A DNA stretch of 64,000 nt from Ciona intestinalis (Eukaryota; Chordata; Ascidiacea; Phlebobranchia; Cionidae). Shown in pieces: positions 51,797 through 61,899 of the stretch. Where the stretch lies: the NCBI RefSeq assembly GCF_000224145.3, contig NC_020176.2, forward strand, positions 2,174,740-2,238,739, given 5' to 3'. Position 1 is the first letter of the stretch, and each line of letters begins with the position of its first letter. The notes beneath the pieces are model-generated. The model did no database searches, had not been told where the DNA came from, and saw only the letters and a list, made by a program, of their open reading frames with translations. The translations under genes and the position numbers were made by a program.

Positions 51797-52491
51797 TTTA
51801 CTAAGCAGGTAACTTGTTGCAACTCGAATACAGTTGGTTATTGCTCTTGCCTGTTTGCTACATTACATGAAATGTACTCGACTTGGTTATGATATCATTT
51901 TCCCAGTTCTAACAAGGCTTTTGGAGCAGTTGTCACTTGCACAGTTAACTAAATGTGATTCATGCTTTGAATCCATTTCAATGCGATAATAGTATATACA
52001 TAGACGACCTGGTGTATAATCATAAACTCTTGTTGTTAATTCACTGAAAACTAGTAAATTTCCTAGGTTATATATCTTTCATCGTTAATTTAGACATTTT
52101 AAAGTAACTCACTGTCGCGGGAAATTGGAAATCATATTAGTCACCGCCTACTAGAGATATACGACCAGGTAATTCACATTCTTGGTGCATATATTGCGAA
52201 TATAAAACAGCGTTCAATTTCGATACACGTAAATATTTCAATTATAGAGTAGGGTGGGGGAAGATGGGACACCTTTTCATTGTATTTTTTTCTCCCACTT
52301 AGCAGTATACCAAGAATATTCAAAGAATTATTAAACCCTATCCCCACGACTCCCATAGACCGTTGTTAATTGTTTAAAGCACGATCAGGATATTGGGATA
52401 TTATGTGCTAAAGGTGTCCCATCTTTCTCCACCCTACTATATTTATTTAAATTATACGGCATGCGCGCAGCCAAATAAAGCACATGGTTAT
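51797..52491. other. Spacer between GNAT paralogues 5 and 6
   Basis: Apart from the MITE at 52247-52439 it is unique, with a stretch at 52197-52246 that is paralog to 54105-54180. Confidence 0.5.
52247..52439 (-). mobile_element. TA-MITE copy with defined ends (193 bp)
   Basis: GAGTAGGGTGGGGGAAGATG at left and CATCTTTCTCCACCCTACTA at right, flanked by TA on both sides (52245-52246, 52440-52441). The paralogous empty site near 54167-54180 fixes the boundaries. Confidence 0.95.
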
Positions 52492-53187
52492 TTATGATCT
52501 AGGTTTTAACAGTCGACGATATGAAACACAGCAAACAGTATTCGGAGGTTCGGCATCTGCAAAAGGTTTTGTTCTTGTTTCGGTATCTACGTAATGCAGA
52601 AGATCAACGCTTCGTAGCAAAGTAAAACCTAACTTGGTAAATATTGCAATAGCATGCTCACCACTCGGGTTGTTTACTGAATAATCACAACCTAGTTCCA
52701 CACCCAAATTATTCATTTTCTCCGACAAAAATGTTCCTAGTCCTTGTTTTGCATAATTTGGGTGGACCGTAAGCAAATGAGGCGTAAATAATTTTTTTGC
52801 CCCCAGTTCTTCAAAAATGTTGTCACCTTCCAAATATTTAAGCATCCTAAAAATTTGTGCTGTCCATTCGAAAGTGGTTTCAAAGGGAGTGTCCTCAACT
52901 TTATTTCCCCCTTTTCCTTTAATTCGAGTTGAACCCAAAGAAACAGCAACCAAATTGCCAAGTTCTTTTTCATATACCCCGATCGAAGCGTTCTGTTTCA
53001 GAAAGTATCTTGTTCTTTCAGCAGTTATAGCAACAGCTTCTGCAAGAGGCGCTTTAGCCGCCTTTAACAAAACTGACCGTGCTACAAAATGTGCAGAAAC
53101 AAATTTCTGAACCTCTTCTGAGCATTTGACTCCAATTCGTCGAAATTCGAAATTGCTGAATTTTGTCAAAGTCGAATTAAAAGTCAT
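52492..53187 (-). CDS. AANAT-like GNAT N-acetyltransferase, paralogue 6
   Basis: Single-exon gene, 231 aa, ATG at 53187. FEFRRIGVKCSEEVQKFV gives the GNAT N-terminus. The acetyl-CoA loop is in LTVHPNYAKQGLGTFLSEKM (Q-G-L-G), and the cluster C-terminus is LLHYVDTETRTKPFADAEPP, ending RRLLKPRS. Its 3' end and flank are duplicated at 54185-54366, and its 5' flank resembles that of paralogue 2. Substrate unknown. Confidence 0.85.
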   Translation of the reverse strand: MTFNSTLTKFSNFEFRRIGVKCSEEVQKFVSAHFVARSVLLKAAKAPLAEAVAITAERTRYFLKQNASIGVYEKELGNLVAVSLGSTRIKGKGGNKVEDTPFETTFEWTAQIFRMLKYLEGDNIFEELGAKKLFTPHLLTVHPNYAKQGLGTFLSEKMNNLGVELGCDYSVNNPSGEHAIAIFTKLGFTLLRSVDLLHYVDTETRTKPFADAEPPNTVCCVSYRRLLKPRS

Positions 53188-53269
53188 AGTAACAGATTCC
53201 TAAACTGTTTTATAAGCAAAGCCCAGTACAGAACTCAACCTCAAATTTGTAAAGTGATGTAACGCAAAT

Positions 53270-53745
53270 TTGAGTTGTAGGTGGTTGAACCTTACTACAG
53301 CCTATATGTTGGTATCTCTGAATATAGCGTCACACCTTAATTACGCTCAAGGGGGTAAAAATAACGTAATACAAACCGAGATTTGTTTTTTTAATGGCCA
53401 CAATGCAAGATATATTACCCATTCTATTAAGTCCATATTTGATGCACTTAAGACTATATTCACTGTCGACTAAATCGGTTGCTTTCACAAACTACACGCA
53501 CTGAGCTGACGCGCAGACATAACACTACTCCATTGAAGCATAGTTCACTAACATTGTAGTTTAGCTCCTGTTTTCTCTCCCTCGTCATGCATGACAACTT
53601 ACCTACACTGTATTTCGAAACGTGAAACAATATAACATGTAGGCTGCCTAATAAATTTCACTTCTCTTTAACCAGTAACAACGTTTCCGAGTCAATATAC
53701 AACTTCGTAAATAGAACAACACACAAAAGTTATGTTTTTACAATT
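53270..53745. repeat. Segmentally duplicated 5' flank, copy B
   Basis: Collinear with about 46300-47010 (see copy A). A YY1-type AAGATGGCGGC follows at 53768-53778. Confidence 0.75.
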
Positions 53746-53767
53746 GGCGTTGCATGGATATTGTATT

Positions 53768-53778
53768 AAGATGGCGGC
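53768..53778 (+). promoter_or_regulatory. YY1-type site
   Basis: AAGATGGCGGC, 581 bp upstream of GNAT paralogue 6 and at the edge of the duplicated flank. An accompanying ATG frame is only 17 codons. Confidence 0.35.
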
Positions 53779-54184
53779 GGTTCTCCCAAACGGCAACGAC
53801 AATCGAGACAGTTGCATTTATTAGTATATACAAGAGAGTTAAACTCTAATGAGTAAGCACGTACTAAAATAATTAGCATAATATTAGTTAACCCCTTACT
53901 ACAACCGTGAACTTGGCCGGATCTAAACAGACCTGAAATAATTAAGAAAACGTTTTTTTTCGTCGTCATTTGTATAGGATTGGCTAAGCTTTGTGTTCCA
54001 GCTTTATTACTGCTTATAGTATAAACCTTGAAACAAAATTATAGTGTGATCAAGTTCATACATACGTAACTAAGAATTTAAGGTTCTGGTTTTGCCCCAC
54101 TCTACTATATGGTGCATCCTTGCAAATAAAACACCCTTCACTTTCAATAATTCGTAAATATTTCAATTATATTTAGTTAAATTA

Positions 54185-54366
54185 TAGAACGCACAAGCAG
54201 CCAAATAAATCACATGGGTATTTATGTTCAGGTTTTGACAGTCGACGATATGAAACACAGCAAACAGTATTCGGAGGTTCGGCATCTGCAAAAGGTTTTG
54301 TTCCTGTTTCGGTATCTACGTAATGCAGAAGATCAACGCTTCGTAGCAAAGTAAAACCTAAATTGT
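54185..54366 (-). pseudogene. 3' fragment of a GNAT paralogue 6-like gene
   Basis: About 180 bp highly similar to 52450-52635. It covers the 3' flank, the last ~45 codons (GTCGACGATATGAAACACAG, CGGTATCTACGTAATGCAGA) and then breaks off after AGTAAAACCTAAATTG. No 5' part of the gene follows. The frame reads past the position of the parent stop codon. It is a partial duplicate rather than a functional gene. Confidence 0.85.
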
Positions 54367-55026
54367 TAGATGTGTGTCATCGTGCATTTACAAACCAATA
54401 AACTTTCAACCAGACGAGGGCTTTTAAGCGAAACAAGGTTTTGTGTTTTGAAACGGAAATGACGTCAGTGATTCACTATTTTTTCGGGACGAAATAAATT
54501 ACAATCGTGACATCGAATAGGGGAAACACGCTATTGTTACAATTGTAGGCTACATGACAGCTGCATTGTTACGTCACAGTGTTTTGTCTTTTCGCAAATC
54601 GTGCACGATTTTTCAAGGCACAACAGACCTTATTTTTTAGATGTTTTAAAAATCGTTCAGTAACAAAAGTTGGAAATTATTTTTTGATAAGTTTGTAATG
54701 TTTTCTAATTATGTAGAGTAAGTTGCGGGATTTTGTTTGGAAGCGCAAGATTAATTATGAACGTTTTCACTTAATTTCCAAGTCCCTTTTGGACCGCAAA
54801 AAATGCGTTAGAGAGTTTAAGAAAACTCTTAAAAACCTCGATTGTCTAATTATTAATATACTGTCCAGTCTAGCAAAGAAGTTGTCAGTGTTATTGAGAG
54901 TTTTTTGCTGCCATTTTTCAAGAAGCATTTATCCGTGTGTGCTGCTGATAAGAGAGATTTTGTGACTGTGCGGGTTATAGTCGCTAGTTCAAAATATTGC
55001 GTTTGTTTTCAACAGTATTCAAAATT
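54367..55026. other. Upstream region of the P450 gene
   Basis: No repeats seen. The open frame at 54723-54965 lacks an ATG near its start and has no domain. It probably contains the P450 promoter and 5' UTR. Confidence 0.4.
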
Positions 55027-58000
55027 ATGCTTCCCGCATTTTTGGGGTCGTTGACCTCTAATTACGTCACTTTCTGTTTAACCGGGTTTTTTACCCTTGT
55101 TTTGTTTGTGTATTATTACTGGTGGAAGTTGCCCCACCCACGGTACCCACCTGGGGTAAGGGGAATACCCGTGTTGGGGGCTTTACCCTTTCTCGGTAAA
55201 TCTGCGCATAAGGTGATCATGCGGTGGTCACGTGAGAAGTATGGACCTATAATGTCTGTGAGGTTCGGGCAAAAGGATTCGGTTGTTTTGAACGATTATG
55301 AATCCATTTATGAGGTTGGTTTAGGGGAAGACGGGATTACGATTATAGTCGGGTAGGGGAAGACGGGACACGTTTTCGTTCTTGTCCCATTTGGCAGTAA
55401 ACAAAGAACATCCAAATAAATATAAATCCGTATTCTCATGATTCCCATAGACTGTTGTTAATTATTTAACACACGTTCAGAATATTTGGGTATTATTTGC
55501 TAAGGGTGTCCCGTATTACCCCATCCTACTATATGTAACAAAAAACTTGCCATATAGGCTTTGGTCAAACAAGGCCCAGCGTTTCAGACACGACCAAGGA
55601 TTAAAGTAATCGAAGCCCACAGCAATGGCTACGGGTTTGGTTTTGCAGCGGGACATAAGAAATTTATGCAGGTTCGACATTTTACGGGAAAAGCATTACG
55701 TGGGTGAGTGTTTAAGTGGTCTGGGAATTACCAGAATTAGCCTATTATAGCCCAACATAGCATATGCACATTTTATTTTATATTGGTAAAGTCCCACAGA
55801 AAGGTATGCCATGGGACCTGGGATTTATGCCAGAATTCGCCCAACATAGTATATGCACATTTTATTCTATATTGCTAAAGTAAATTCCCACAGCAAGGAA
55901 TGCCATGGAACCGGTGAATTAGACCAGAATTAGCCCATTATAGCCCTACATAGTATTTGCACATTTTATTCTATATTGCTAAAGTGAAGTCCCACAGCAA
56001 GGAATGCCATGGGACCTGGGATTTATGCCAGAATTGGCCCATTATACCCCAACATCAATAATAATATTTATTTTTTTAATGTTGGTTTGTTAAAGGTTGG
56101 GCATTGGAGGTCTTGCCTTGGAGGAACGGGTATCAGAAGTTGCACAAGAACTTGTTCTGTCTCTTCAAAAATTGGATGGAAAACCAACAAACCTAAGAGT
56201 GCGTATATAGTTCCTTTTTTTAAGTGGTCGATAATAAAGGTTGGATTAATTAAAATTAACCAACAGCAAAATGACATTGATTAAACATTATTTACTTCAT
56301 TGGTTCATTAATTCAATATAAAATAATAAATGAAAGAATGTAATAAACTATCCACGTGGAGAAGGAAAACTGTATTGTTTCCTGCACATACATCCACAGT
56401 GGTGGCATTTAGTTTAGAGAATAAAGGTTGCAACCAAATATCCACAGATGTTGGTTGGAACAACTGTGGGAAATGTTATCGCGAGTATTGTCATCGGGAA
56501 AAAGTTTCATCCAAACGATAAAGAATTCCAGCGCTACATTCAACTAATCTTTGAAAGGTTAAACATAACTTAAAGTATATGTATTGAATACTTGTAACCT
56601 TTTTTACGAGTGGCGGGTGGGTTTTTAGTTAAAATTAACTATCGAAAGTGTCCGGGAACAGATATCATTAATTCCTGTGTTTAGTTTTGGTGATAAAGAA
56701 ACGAAGAAGTATTTTCTAGTTTTGATTTATTTTTCATTTCTTCGTCATATTCCTCCATTCAAGAACGCTTGCAAGCAGTTTATCGCTGATCACCGTGAAC
56801 AATATGGTGAGAGGTTTTCTTTGTTTGACTTTTGGTATAGTCGGATGGAACACCTTTAAATTCTATTTTCTTGCCCCGTTTAGTAGTAAACAAAAAACAC
56901 TCAAAGAATTATAAAACTGTATCCTCACGACTCCCATTGACTGTTGTTAATTGTTTAAAACACAATCCATTTTCTTATTCTATTTAGTAGTAAACAAAGA
57001 ACATTCCAAGAATTATAAAACCACATCCTCACGATTCCCATAGACCGTTGTTAATTGTTTGAAACATGATCAGAATATTTGGATATTACGTGCTAAATAT
57101 GTCCCTTTCCCTAATCTGCTTTAAAATTTAAACAGTTACGTGTGGTGTTTCAGATTTTTGTCGTAAAGAGATTGAAGAACACAAGAATAACCTTGATGTG
57201 AATAAACCAAAGGATTATATCGATGCCTTTCTTATTGAGATGAAAAAATACTCTCCTGAAAACTCTTGGTTCCATGTAAGTTGGTACAATATTTCGAAAT
57301 CCCATTCCTGCTGTACGTGGAGTTAAGACATACATGTGAATATGTGGTCTTAAGACTTGCAAACATGTAATGTGTAGAATAAACCAGAAACACCCAAAGA
57401 CATGCTGTTGTTGATACTTGAAAGATTTGAGAGAACTGTGCAGATTATTATTTTTTTACAACTAATTGCTTGAAGTACCTGTTGTTTTATTCTTTTAGCT
57501 TTTAATAATAATAAAAGATGACCACAAAAAAATTAACCAGCAGAAATTTAAAACTGTTTGAAATTTCATTTTAGGAAGAATCTCTCAGGGTGTGCGTGGC
57601 TGATCTTTTTTATGCTGGTACAGAAACAAGCACAAGCACGATACTGTGGGGGATGATTGCACTTATCAATTACCCAGAAATACAAGAGAAACTTCATAAA
57701 GAAATAGTCAATGCAACAGGTGAGCTCATTCACTGCTTACATTTTATTTACAAACTTCCGGTGTCGTGGCAAAGTGGTTAGCGCGCTTGCCTGTAACCCA
57801 GAGGTAATAAGTTCAAGCCTCGTCGCTGCTACAATTGTTGGCATATGTGTCCTTAGGTAAGACACTTAACGGCAATTGCTTTAACCTAGTAGTCACTAAT
57901 GGGTTGTCCAAATTATTAGCCAACATAAAAAAAAAGAAAAATTCCAAAAAAATAATTACGCACATAGTAATGTATGACTGGCAAATAATTGCAACTTATT

Positions 58001-58736
58001 ATTCAGGTGAAGAACTTCCAAGGTTGGACCACAAGGATGAGCTTCCATTACTCCAAGCCTTTATACAAGAACTTTACCGCTGTATGGCCCTTATACCACT
58101 AGGTATTCAACACCAAACTACGAAGAATGTGGATATTTGTGGATACTGTATACCCAAAGATACAGTGGCAAGTATAACATACATATGTTATGCATGAGTG
58201 ACATTTATGTAACATGACTGATATCTGTGTATGCTGCTACCCTGCATACCGTAATATTAGAAATGGATCTTTCAGTAAAAATAGTAGTTTTTTTTCACTA
58301 ACTCTTCGTCTGGGATCCGGAAAGGCGTTATCAGGTTAATGGGATTTAATGGAAGATTATTTCTAATAAAAAATCCCAATTTTGATGTAATTTTTATCAG
58401 GTATTTACGAACATCCACGCTGTGCACCACGATCCAAATATCTGGAAAAATCCGAGCGAGTTCAACATTTATCGCCATATCGACGAAGAGGGAAAGTTCA
58501 TTCCTTCCAGAAAAGTGATTCCGTTTGGAATCGGATGCAGATCCTGTCTTGGTGAGAAGTTAGCAAGAATTGAGATTTTCCTCTTCCTTGCCAACATCAT
58601 CAAAAGGTTCGAGGTCCGTCCTGATCCTGATAGCGAACCTCTTCTTCCAATAGACGATGGAATCACTGGTTTTGGTTTTTTGCCCTTTCTCTTCAAAGCT
58701 GTGGTTCTTCCACGTACAAATAAAGGAACTCAGTAA
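55027..58736 (+). CDS. Cytochrome P450, CYP2-like microsomal monooxygenase
   Basis: Haem-thiolate monooxygenase of the ER membrane. Exons: 55027-55314, 55558-55703, 56096-56198, 56448-56557, 56649-56806, 57154-57275, 57575-57719, 58007-58167, 58401-58736. They join in frame to 522 aa. There is an N-terminal anchor (about 15-35) and the proline hinge PPGVRGIPVLG. SNGYGFGFAAGHKK corresponds to helix C of CYP2. I-helix AGTETS is at 323-328, ExxR (ELYR) at 379-382, and the haem loop FGIGCRSCLG at 453-462 with ligand Cys460. The ATG at 55027 is the first in frame before the anchor. Intron 1 and intron 5 are largely MITE; intron 8 has a GC donor (GTG then GCAAGT). The exon 4 start is the least certain join, since an upstream AG would add eight residues. 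Substrate cannot be inferred. Confidence 0.92.
55342..55535 (-). mobile_element. TA-MITE copy filling P450 intron 1
   Basis: TAGTCGGGTAGGGGAAGACG at left and GTCCCGTATTACCCCATCCT at right. It ends 22 bp before the exon 2 acceptor. A second partial left end (TTTAGGGGAAGACGGGAT) sits between the exon 1 donor and the element. Confidence 0.9.
55731..56057 (+). repeat. ~95-bp tandem repeat, about 3.3 copies, in P450 intron 2
   Basis: Units share TGCACATTTTATTCTATATT, then GCTAAAGT, CCCACAGCAAGGAATGCCAT, GGGACCTGGGATTTATGCC and AGAATTRGCCCATTATA. Same family as the dispersed copies in TTC8 introns. Confidence 0.85.
56834..57113 (-). mobile_element. TA-MITE with internal duplication, P450 intron 5
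   Basis: GTATAGTCGGATGGAACACC at left. The segment TAGTAGTAAACAAARAACA...TGTTGTTAATTGTTT occurs twice (56880-56968, 56984-57066). The right end GTCCCTTTCCCTAATCTGCT is degraded. Confidence 0.85.
57757..57972 (+). mobile_element. SINE copy with intact tRNA-like head
   Basis: Head CGTGGCAAAGTGGTTAGCGC with A box, then AAGTTCAAGCC as B box, GTCCTTAGGTAAGACACTTA and GGGTTGTCCAAATTATTAGC. Tail truncated. P450 intron 7. Confidence 0.85.
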
Positions 58737-59910
58737 TAATACCCAAGGTGTTTGAAAATTGTGGTAGTATTTAGTACATTTTTCCTTAATTAACTTGTTT
58801 TACTATATCTTTTACAGGGAGATTCATAAACAGCAGATAAAGTTCAGTGTTATCGTGTCATCTTCATTTATTATTTAATGCATTATTTAAGTAACCTTCC
58901 ACATATTGCACTGTATAAATAAATCCATATCTCAAATAAACAATGTATATATAAAGATTAGTTGCTAAACCCTCGGCATAATGCTGGTTTTAGTTAAAAT
59001 ACCAAAGATCAAGTTTCCGTCTACAGATACAAGATTTATGTAAGAAAGGGGGCAATTGAAAATATATATGTCCGACTAGAATGTTCCAGCGATTATAAAC
59101 AACTCACAGTGTAGTCGGAATTCTGTTGTTGTTGCTATACAGTAGAGTCTCTATATAAACATACATATACAGATGGGATGTACACACTGAGTATGTGAAA
59201 TAGGTGATAATGAAAGCTTCGCGTTAATACGGACAAGTTCTATATCCTCTAGCTTGGCCGAATCTCACAACTTAGATGCAAGCAGGAAAACTCAGTTTTA
59301 TTGAATAATGATTTTACTTCAGTCTCTGCGCTTCTTAAAGGCGAAGTCGAATCACGAGTATTGTTTTTTTGGACAACACAATAAATAAAAAAGGTGATAA
59401 TTACAATGTAGATCGTGACAATAGGGACAACGATTCACGCAACCAATCTGAAGACATTTTGACGTTCAACAATGGTCTGAATCAAATATCTGAATAAGAT
59501 TTACGCTGATACGTCTGCAGCCGGCGACGTACAATTACGCCCTAGGGCCTGGATTAAACTATTTGACTGGCTCTGCGCCGTTTTAACTAAAGTAGCATGT
59601 GACAGAAAGATCACCTTGAAACTTTTATTTCTATATCAAACTATAAAGAAAATACATCAGTAACTAAGCTAATGGCTTGTTGTATAAAAACTCTTTGGCA
59701 AGAGAATTATTCTTCGGTGGCAAAATTCGAATAAATTGTATTTTTAAAAAGCTGCATTTTCCGCAACAGTATTAGTTTGATGCACTATACACCACTGTTG
59801 CAAATGATTTAGTAGTCCTAGTGATGTTGCATAATGTAGCATGTACCATCAGTATAATGTTTAGTATAAGTTAAATACCTTATTTTTACCGATACAGTAA
59901 CTAACTCTGG
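58737..59910. other. P450 3' UTR and intergenic sequence
   Basis: No repeats of the two main families and no credible coding exon seen. Confidence 0.5.
58918..58923 (+). terminator. Polyadenylation signal of the P450 gene
   Basis: AATAAA 182 bp after the stop codon; another AATAAA follows at about 58936. Confidence 0.55.
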
Positions 59911-60138
59911 ATGTTATATTTGGCGCAGGTTTTTCTACTTCTGATTTTAAGTACTCTAGAGCTTTCGTGCTACGTTCACCCAGTGAGTGTTTTAAACGCC
60001 CGAAGTCTCATGGCATCAAATGTTTCTACGATGCAATTTAAAGAATCGAAAACTCATGGTAGGCCAAATATTACACCAACGTGTGAAAGACTGGAAAAGT
60101 TTTACACTGAACTAAATATGATAATAGGGGTTTGGTGA
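59911..60138 (+). CDS. Possible small secreted protein, unknown
   Basis: Single-exon frame of 75 aa from the ATG at 59911. The first ~20 residues (MLYLAQVFLLLILSTLELSC) look like a signal peptide. The remaining ~55 residues (HPVSVLNARSLMAS, GRPNITPTCERLEKFY) match no family I know. There is one cysteine after the signal and no dibasic site, so it does not look like a typical defensin or neuropeptide precursor. A pyrimidine-rich stretch ending ACAG lies 14 nt before the ATG and could be a cis or trans acceptor. AATAAA follows within 10 nt of the stop (60147-60152). A chance open frame cannot be excluded. Confidence 0.4.
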   Translation: MLYLAQVFLLLILSTLELSCYVHPVSVLNARSLMASNVSTMQFKESKTHGRPNITPTCERLEKFYTELNMIIGVW

Positions 60139-61899
60139 CCTGCTTTAATAAAAATAAATAAATTATTGTTGCCAGGTGTATTATAATAATAAATATTTCA
60201 TTTCCGACAGATTTTCATATTAAACCAACCAGAGTTTTGACGTCGCGTACAAAAAAAGCCTTTATCCAAAAAATGTAATTTTTAAAGAACATCTGTCAAG
60301 TTTTAAAGTCCTAGATTGAAGTTAAAGATGTAGCAGTTGGGTAGGTGTTTTGCTTTCGATTTTGTTTATCAGTTTTGGTTTATATAATGTGGGTTGGGGC
60401 AAGATGGTCCATGTTTCCATTCTATTTTGTCGTCCAAATTGGTTGTAAACTAAGCATATTATTTGAAATGAGAATATATTTATAAACACAATTCTCACTT
60501 CTTAAGAGCATTGTAAATTGTTCTAAACTGTTTCTACGGAATATTATGAGCATTTTACCCAATGATCAGTTTTACAATTTTATTGCAAAATGATTTTTTT
60601 GTGGCTAAGAAAACTTGGGATGTTTTACAGGCCTTAAGACAAGGTGCCCATTACAAAAGATTTTGGTTAATCGGATTATATTTAATCGTCTACATATATG
60701 GATTACTGAAGTCATTATATTCGTTTCTGTCTGTTTTAACAAAACTGTTGTCGCACCAATCTAGTATAATAATATTAACTCTTTATTTTCTCTTTGTTAC
60801 TGTAACAAAAAATAGGAAGAAATGCAAAATAACATGAGAGCACAATTTAGCAACAAAACAAACACCGTCGGTTCTTAAAATGCACTTAACAGTTAAAATA
60901 TGTTTAAAATAAATGGAAAAAAGTGTGATCCTTGCAAAAAAAATAACTTTCAATGAACAAAATATATACAATCAATTTGGTTAAAATAAATTTTTAATGT
61001 GTATAAATCCATAAAAGGTTTAAAAATCTGATTACTTTTAAACTATTTATCTTTATTGCTTTGAAGAGAAACAGAAATACATTCTTCATTTGATCGTGTT
61101 CACTACATTTTTACATTTCCTGTCAGTAACATGTCCTTGATATTAGGCCATTTAACCAGTTTACATGTAAATCAACGGAGAGTTTCTTATTAGTTGACAA
61201 AATTAATCTAAACGTTCACTCTTTAAATACAATTATCGGTTTCGGGTTAAGAAACATGGGGACCAGTTCCAAATATTGCTTAAATAGGGCGAAATGTCGG
61301 TTTTAAATGACCGCCCATGTGCCTGTAATATGGGATAATTACGCGTTACTTTTATGATTAGTTACAATTGTCGGCTGTAGTTACCTTGATAAGGTAGTCG
61401 GAAAAATAAATTGAAACGGTTTCCTGAATGACTTAGAAAAATACCGGAAATTGTTAATAAATTCAAGGGAAAACGCCACGCTCTTCAAAAAGCGAGTAGC
61501 ACCGAAAGTTCCATCACATTAGTATGACAGCTTTTAAAAATAGGAAAAAAGGTAATTAAGGTAATCTACATAAAAGTAATTAGGAATTATATTAATATTA
61601 TTGTTTATAAATATTAAAGCTTAAGAAAATATGCACCAGCAAATTTAATTTTATTAAGCCCTAAATTGTGGTTAAAAATGATTAATAAATTATATTAAAG
61701 TCTTTTCAGGCCCCTATAGCTTGTCACTTCCATACAGGGTGTAATTATCTTTAATAATTACCAGTCCTGTTGGTCAGGTCTAACATATAGAATCCGGTCA
61801 TGATATGAAAGAAAAACTTTGGTCTGTACCAGTATAGACATACAACAGGAAGGGAACAGACCAGATAGTTGTTTAGTCGAAATAAAGTATAGTGCTTCA
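60139..61899. other. Intergenic region upstream of the LDLa-domain gene
   Basis: Contains a degraded MITE at 60386-60562. The frame at 60562-60837 is hydrophobic but starts inside the MITE edge and has no support. The rest is AT-rich unique sequence. Confidence 0.5.
60386..60562 (-). mobile_element. TA-MITE copy, old and degraded
   Basis: TATAATGTGGGTTGGGGCAA at left, CATTCTATTTTGTCGTCCAA inside, then GAGCATTGTAAATTGTTCTA. The right TIR is nearly lost. Confidence 0.6.

Noticed and set aside
54723-54965. 80-codon open frame upstream of the P450
   Set aside because: No ATG at its start and no homology. It more likely lies in the P450 5' UTR or promoter.
60562-60837. 91-codon hydrophobic open frame with ATG
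   Set aside because: It starts at the degraded edge of a MITE, is composed of AT-rich codons, and has no domain, acceptor or polyadenylation context.
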